Positions 61,207-64,000 of a stretch of 64,000 bases of DNA are shown one piece after another (position 1 is the first letter of the stretch; the number at the start of each line of letters is the position of its first letter). Source of the stretch: Cohnella fermenti (GTDB taxonomy: Bacteria > Bacillota > Bacilli > Paenibacillales > Paenibacillaceae); the NCBI RefSeq assembly GCF_004801405.1, contig NZ_SSOB01000018.1:62001-126000 (forward strand), given 5' to 3'. Position numbers and translations under genes: made by a program. The notes beneath the pieces are model-generated. The model saw only the letters and a list, made by a program, of their open reading frames with translations, made no database searches and was not told the DNA's origin.

Positions 61207-63867
61207 TCAGGTAGAAGACAGAACGAGAGCGTCATCGAAGGCTGCGCCCGCCGAAGTGGTCCTGAATCCGATCTTCCCCGCCGTCAATTCGGTTGCGGGA
61301 TTGGTCCATTCCGTCTTTAGAACGTCGTCCACATAACCTTTGATAGCGTTGCCTTTAACGGATGCCCTGATCGTGTACCACTGGTTCGCCTGGGCCGCGA
61401 AGGACGCGCTGGACACCAGCGTCAATTGTCCGCTCACGGACTTGTACAGCTCCAGCTTCTGATTCGCAGCGTTGATACGATACATGTAATAATTGTTCGC
61501 GTCCTGAACCCGGAACACAATGCCCGCATTGGCATTCACGATAGGCAGCTTCACCCTCGCTTCATACGTATAATCCGTCCAGGAGCTGCCCGCCGCAATA
61601 AGCGCAGCAGCCGTCTGACTCTGGGTCAGAACCTTCATGCCTGTCGTTGCTACGCCCCAGGAGCCCGAAGCGGAGGTCCACCCTGCCGTGTTGCCGTCCT
61701 CGAAGTCGTCGCTGAACCGGATGAGCGGAGTCACCCTGACATCGTCATAATGGACGCCTGCCGAGGTGGTGCGCAGTCCGACTCCTCCCGTCGTCAATTG
61801 CGTCACGGGGTTGGTCCATTCCAGCTTCAGCTCTCCATCCACATAACAGCTGATCTTGTTCCCCTCGGCAACCGCCTTGACCGTGTACGATTGCTTCTCC
61901 AAGGAGGTGAACGGAGTGCTGGCAACAAGCGTCAGCTGCCCGCCCACGGACTTGTACAGCTCCAGCTTCTGGTTCGAGCCGTTGATTCGATACATGTAAT
62001 AATTGTTCGCATCCTGGACTCGGAACACAATGCCGGCATTGGCATCGGTAATCGGCATGCGTACTTTGGCTTGGTATGCGTAGTCCGCCCACGAGCCGCC
62101 GGCATTGGCGGTCATCAGAGAGGTCGTTGTCTGGCTGCCGCTGGACAGCACATGGTTCGTGTCGACAGTCGGCACGGTCCAGTTGCCCGTAACGGACGTC
62201 CAGCCCGCCGTATCTCCGTCTTCGAAGTCGTCGCTGAACATCAGCTTGGAATTGGCGAAGCGGACGCCGTCCACATTGCTGTTAACCGTCAGCTTCAAGT
62301 CGCTCAGACTCGTTGCAAGCTTGCCCTTGACATACACATCCGAGAACACGACGCCGTTCACCATTCCGCCCTTGGCCGCATTGCCGGAGATTCTGGAGTT
62401 GTTGCCTCCGAGCTGGCGAATATTGATATTTTTTAACACAACATTGCTGACATCGCCGGAGGTGCTGGTCGACACCCCAAGCCAATAATTCCCGAATTGA
62501 TTGATCTCGACCCGCTCGATATCGATGTTCTCGAACGTAATATTTTGCGCATAGCCCTCCTCCGGAAGCGTGTTGTATTGGTAACCATGATCAATCAGCA
62601 GAGCCCGGTCACTTTGGAAAATATACGAGTTCCGAACGGTCACCCCAATCTGCGGTTGAGCGACTCCCATGCCAATCTTGAACGCCGCGGCTCTTGTCCA
62701 GGCCAAAGCGTCGTCGAAGACGACATTCTCCAGATGCTCCAGCGCCCCCGGCCAATCCTTGGACATCCCCGTCTGCAGCCAGGTTTTCGTCGAATAGGTG
62801 TCATCGTCCGAGATCGCGATCGCATGTTTAACCAGCACGTCCTGACTCTCGTTAATATCGATAACATCGTCCTCGATCTTGTATAAGTCCTGGAAGCCCT
62901 TCAGATTGGTTATGGTCACATGATCGGACCGAACGACCATAAACGACCAGAACCCGGCATCCCGCATAATCAACCCGTCAAACGTGAAGTTCGAGGTGGC
63001 GATCGGGACCAGCAGGTTGTTCAGGAACCCTTCGCTCTTGTTCGGCGCCGGCATGATTCGTTCCCGCATCTCGATGCCCTTGCCGTCGATCGTTCCCCGT
63101 CCCCGTATCGTGATGTTGCTGGAATCCGTGGCCGTGCGAATGAAGTACGTCCCATCCGCATTGCGCGAGTCCTTCCGGAAGTCATTCGTGTAATCCTCCC
63201 CCTTGCCGGTGCCGACAATGACGGCTCCTCCGGCCACGTAGAAGGTCACATTGCTCTTCAGGGTCAGGTTCCCGCTCTTGTACACGCCGGCAGGAACGAA
63301 CACCGTGCCGCCGCCGGCTTGATAGGCATCATCGATCGCCTGCTGGATCGCGCCCGATGCCATCGCTGTCCCCGTGTTATCCGCGCTGTACGGCGCCTGA
63401 GTCACATTGTAGATCCCGGCACCCGAGGAAGGAGGAATATTCGTCTCCAAGGGATCTGCTGCGATAACAATCTTTTTCTTCAGGTCGTTGATTTTCACGA
63501 TCACATAGGTGGAAGAAGCAAGCGTGAAGGTCAGCTTGTTCCCGTTCACCGTTCCCTCGATGTTCTTGGCCGCCGGGCTGATGGAATACGAGGTAATCGG
63601 AACATTCGCGGTAACTTCGATGCTGACAGTGCCGGCAAAAGAAAACTCGGCGTAGTCATAATCATCCTTGTAGCTGATCACGGGAATCGATTGGGTGTCC
63701 GCCTTCAATGTGTAGACGCTGGATGCGGTGTAGATGGACGGCATCGGGTAATTCTGAATTGTGGCCGGTGCCGCTTCGGCCGCTCTGGGCCCCAATCCGG
63801 CGAACATAACGACAAGCATGGCAAGCACAACGAACGGACTTACGATTTTCCTTGTCAGAGTATGCAT
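61207..63867 (-). CDS. Secreted parallel beta-helix glycosidase (GH28-like) with two CBM66/LamG-like modules
   Basis: 886 residues from the ATG at 63867, with GGAGGAGG upstream. Signal peptide cut near AEA-AP. After a small beta domain comes the beta-helix (GTVFVPAGVYKSGNLTLKS, ITIRGRGTIDGKGIEM), with KIEDDVIDINESQDVLV and ISDDDTYSTKTW, Asp-rich turns placed as in GH28-type active sites, though the usual GH28 motif set is not complete. From about residue 550 two repeated lectin-like modules follow (FSDDFEDGDTAGWTS, NAGIVFRVQDANNYYMYRIN, DDVRVTP), resembling CBM66. It resembles the enzyme at 18395 in the first domain and fold. A tandem 11-nt array lies just before it. Confidence 0.8.
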   Translation of the reverse strand: MHTLTRKIVSPFVVLAMLVVMFAGLGPRAAEAAPATIQNYPMPSIYTASSVYTLKADTQSIPVISYKDDYDYAEFSFAGTVSIEVTANVPITSYSISPAAKNIEGTVNGNKLTFTLASSTYVIVKINDLKKKIVIAADPLETNIPPSSGAGIYNVTQAPYSADNTGTAMASGAIQQAIDDAYQAGGGTVFVPAGVYKSGNLTLKSNVTFYVAGGAVIVGTGKGEDYTNDFRKDSRNADGTYFIRTATDSSNITIRGRGTIDGKGIEMRERIMPAPNKSEGFLNNLLVPIATSNFTFDGLIMRDAGFWSFMVVRSDHVTITNLKGFQDLYKIEDDVIDINESQDVLVKHAIAISDDDTYSTKTWLQTGMSKDWPGALEHLENVVFDDALAWTRAAAFKIGMGVAQPQIGVTVRNSYIFQSDRALLIDHGYQYNTLPEEGYAQNITFENIDIERVEINQFGNYWLGVSTSTSGDVSNVVLKNINIRQLGGNNSRISGNAAKGGMVNGVVFSDVYVKGKLATSLSDLKLTVNSNVDGVRFANSKLMFSDDFEDGDTAGWTSVTGNWTVPTVDTNHVLSSGSQTTTSLMTANAGGSWADYAYQAKVRMPITDANAGIVFRVQDANNYYMYRINGSNQKLELYKSVGGQLTLVASTPFTSLEKQSYTVKAVAEGNKISCYVDGELKLEWTNPVTQLTTGGVGLRTTSAGVHYDDVRVTPLIRFSDDFEDGNTAGWTSASGSWGVATTGMKVLTQSQTAAALIAAGSSWTDYTYEARVKLPIVNANAGIVFRVQDANNYYMYRINAANQKLELYKSVSGQLTLVSSASFAAQANQWYTIRASVKGNAIKGYVDDVLKTEWTNPATELTAGKIGFRTTSAGAAFDDALVLSST

Positions 63868-63902
63868 AATTACCTCCTCCATAAGGGTTCAAGACTGGGA
63901 GT

Positions 63903-64000
63903 GAAGCTGGGTCAGAGCTGGGGGAAAGCTGGTTCAAAGCTGAGCAAAGCTGGTTCAAAGCTGAGGCAAAGCTGGGTCAGAGCTGGGTCGGAGCTGGGAT
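63903..64000. repeat. 11-nt tandem array upstream of the beta-helix gene
   Basis: AGCT cores at 63905, 63916, 63927, 63938, 63948, 63959, 63970, 63981 and 63992 step by 11, 11, 11, 10, 11, 11, 11 and 11 bp. The unit is close to AGCTGGGTCAG. The array may continue past the window edge. It starts about 35 bp upstream of the start codon. Confidence 0.8.

Noticed and set aside
1-64000. tRNA, rRNA, prophage or replication origin
   Set aside because: No tRNA-like cloverleaf, rRNA segment, phage structural gene, integrase or DnaA-box cluster was noticed; a dedicated scan was not possible.

Overview
The window looks like a chromosomal carbohydrate-use region of a Gram-positive, fairly GC-rich, Paenibacillaceae-type bacterium (Paenibacillus/Cohnella-like). 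The signs are strong AAGGAGG ribosome sites, CUT1 sugar ABC transporters with no ATPase of their own, YesM/YesN-type two-component regulators, AraC regulators placed divergently to glycosidases, S-layer homology (SLH) domains, copper-amine-oxidase-N domains and cre-like sites. No rRNA, tRNA or CRISPR array was seen.

Layout. (1) 1-26,490: glycan degradation. The end of a lipoprotein binding protein is followed by GH95, GH2, AraC, a coiled-coil protein, a GH106-like enzyme, AraC, a second GH95, a second GH2 with a discoidin domain, and an operon read right to left: permease, permease, binding protein, GH29 fucosidase and a secreted beta-helix glycosidase with carbohydrate-binding modules. Two GH95 and one GH29 point to fucosylated plant or algal polysaccharide. 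(2) 26,846-27,679: the AraC regulator divergent to that operon. (3) 27,733-33,760: a sulfide/persulfide detoxification block controlled by a CstR-type sensor (Cys31/Cys60). It holds a CoA-disulfide/persulfide reductase, four rhodanese-type proteins, TusA-rhodanese, DsrE, a TauE/SafE exporter and a rhodanese-persulfide dioxygenase. Four copies of an ATACCn-N4-nGGTAT palindrome mark the regulon. (4) 33,780-34,890: an AT-rich island with a sensor-kinase fragment and a complete type III toxin-antitoxin system (promoter, three 39-nt ToxI repeats, terminator, ToxN RNase). (5) 34,898-36,379: an RCC1-repeat secreted protein. (6) 36,829-51,661: a second sugar locus on one strand: GntR/LacI hybrid regulator, large SLH surface protein, binding protein, two permeases, GH127-like glycosidase, TIM-barrel isomerase/epimerase, PfkB kinase and a FucI-like isomerase. 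(7) 51,892-61,097: a third transporter locus with sensor kinase, response regulator, binding protein, two permeases, GH130 and an FAD oxidoreductase. (8) 61,207-63,867: a secreted beta-helix glycosidase preceded by an 11-nt tandem array.

The intergenic spaces also carry two unexplained interspersed repeat families. One has four small hairpins (core ATGYGRTTTTTCRCAT) set 51-52 nt apart and occurs three times complete and once decayed. The other has units exactly 51 nt apart and occurs twice. The most notable system is the ToxIN module; the most puzzling signal is the 52-nt-phased hairpin element.
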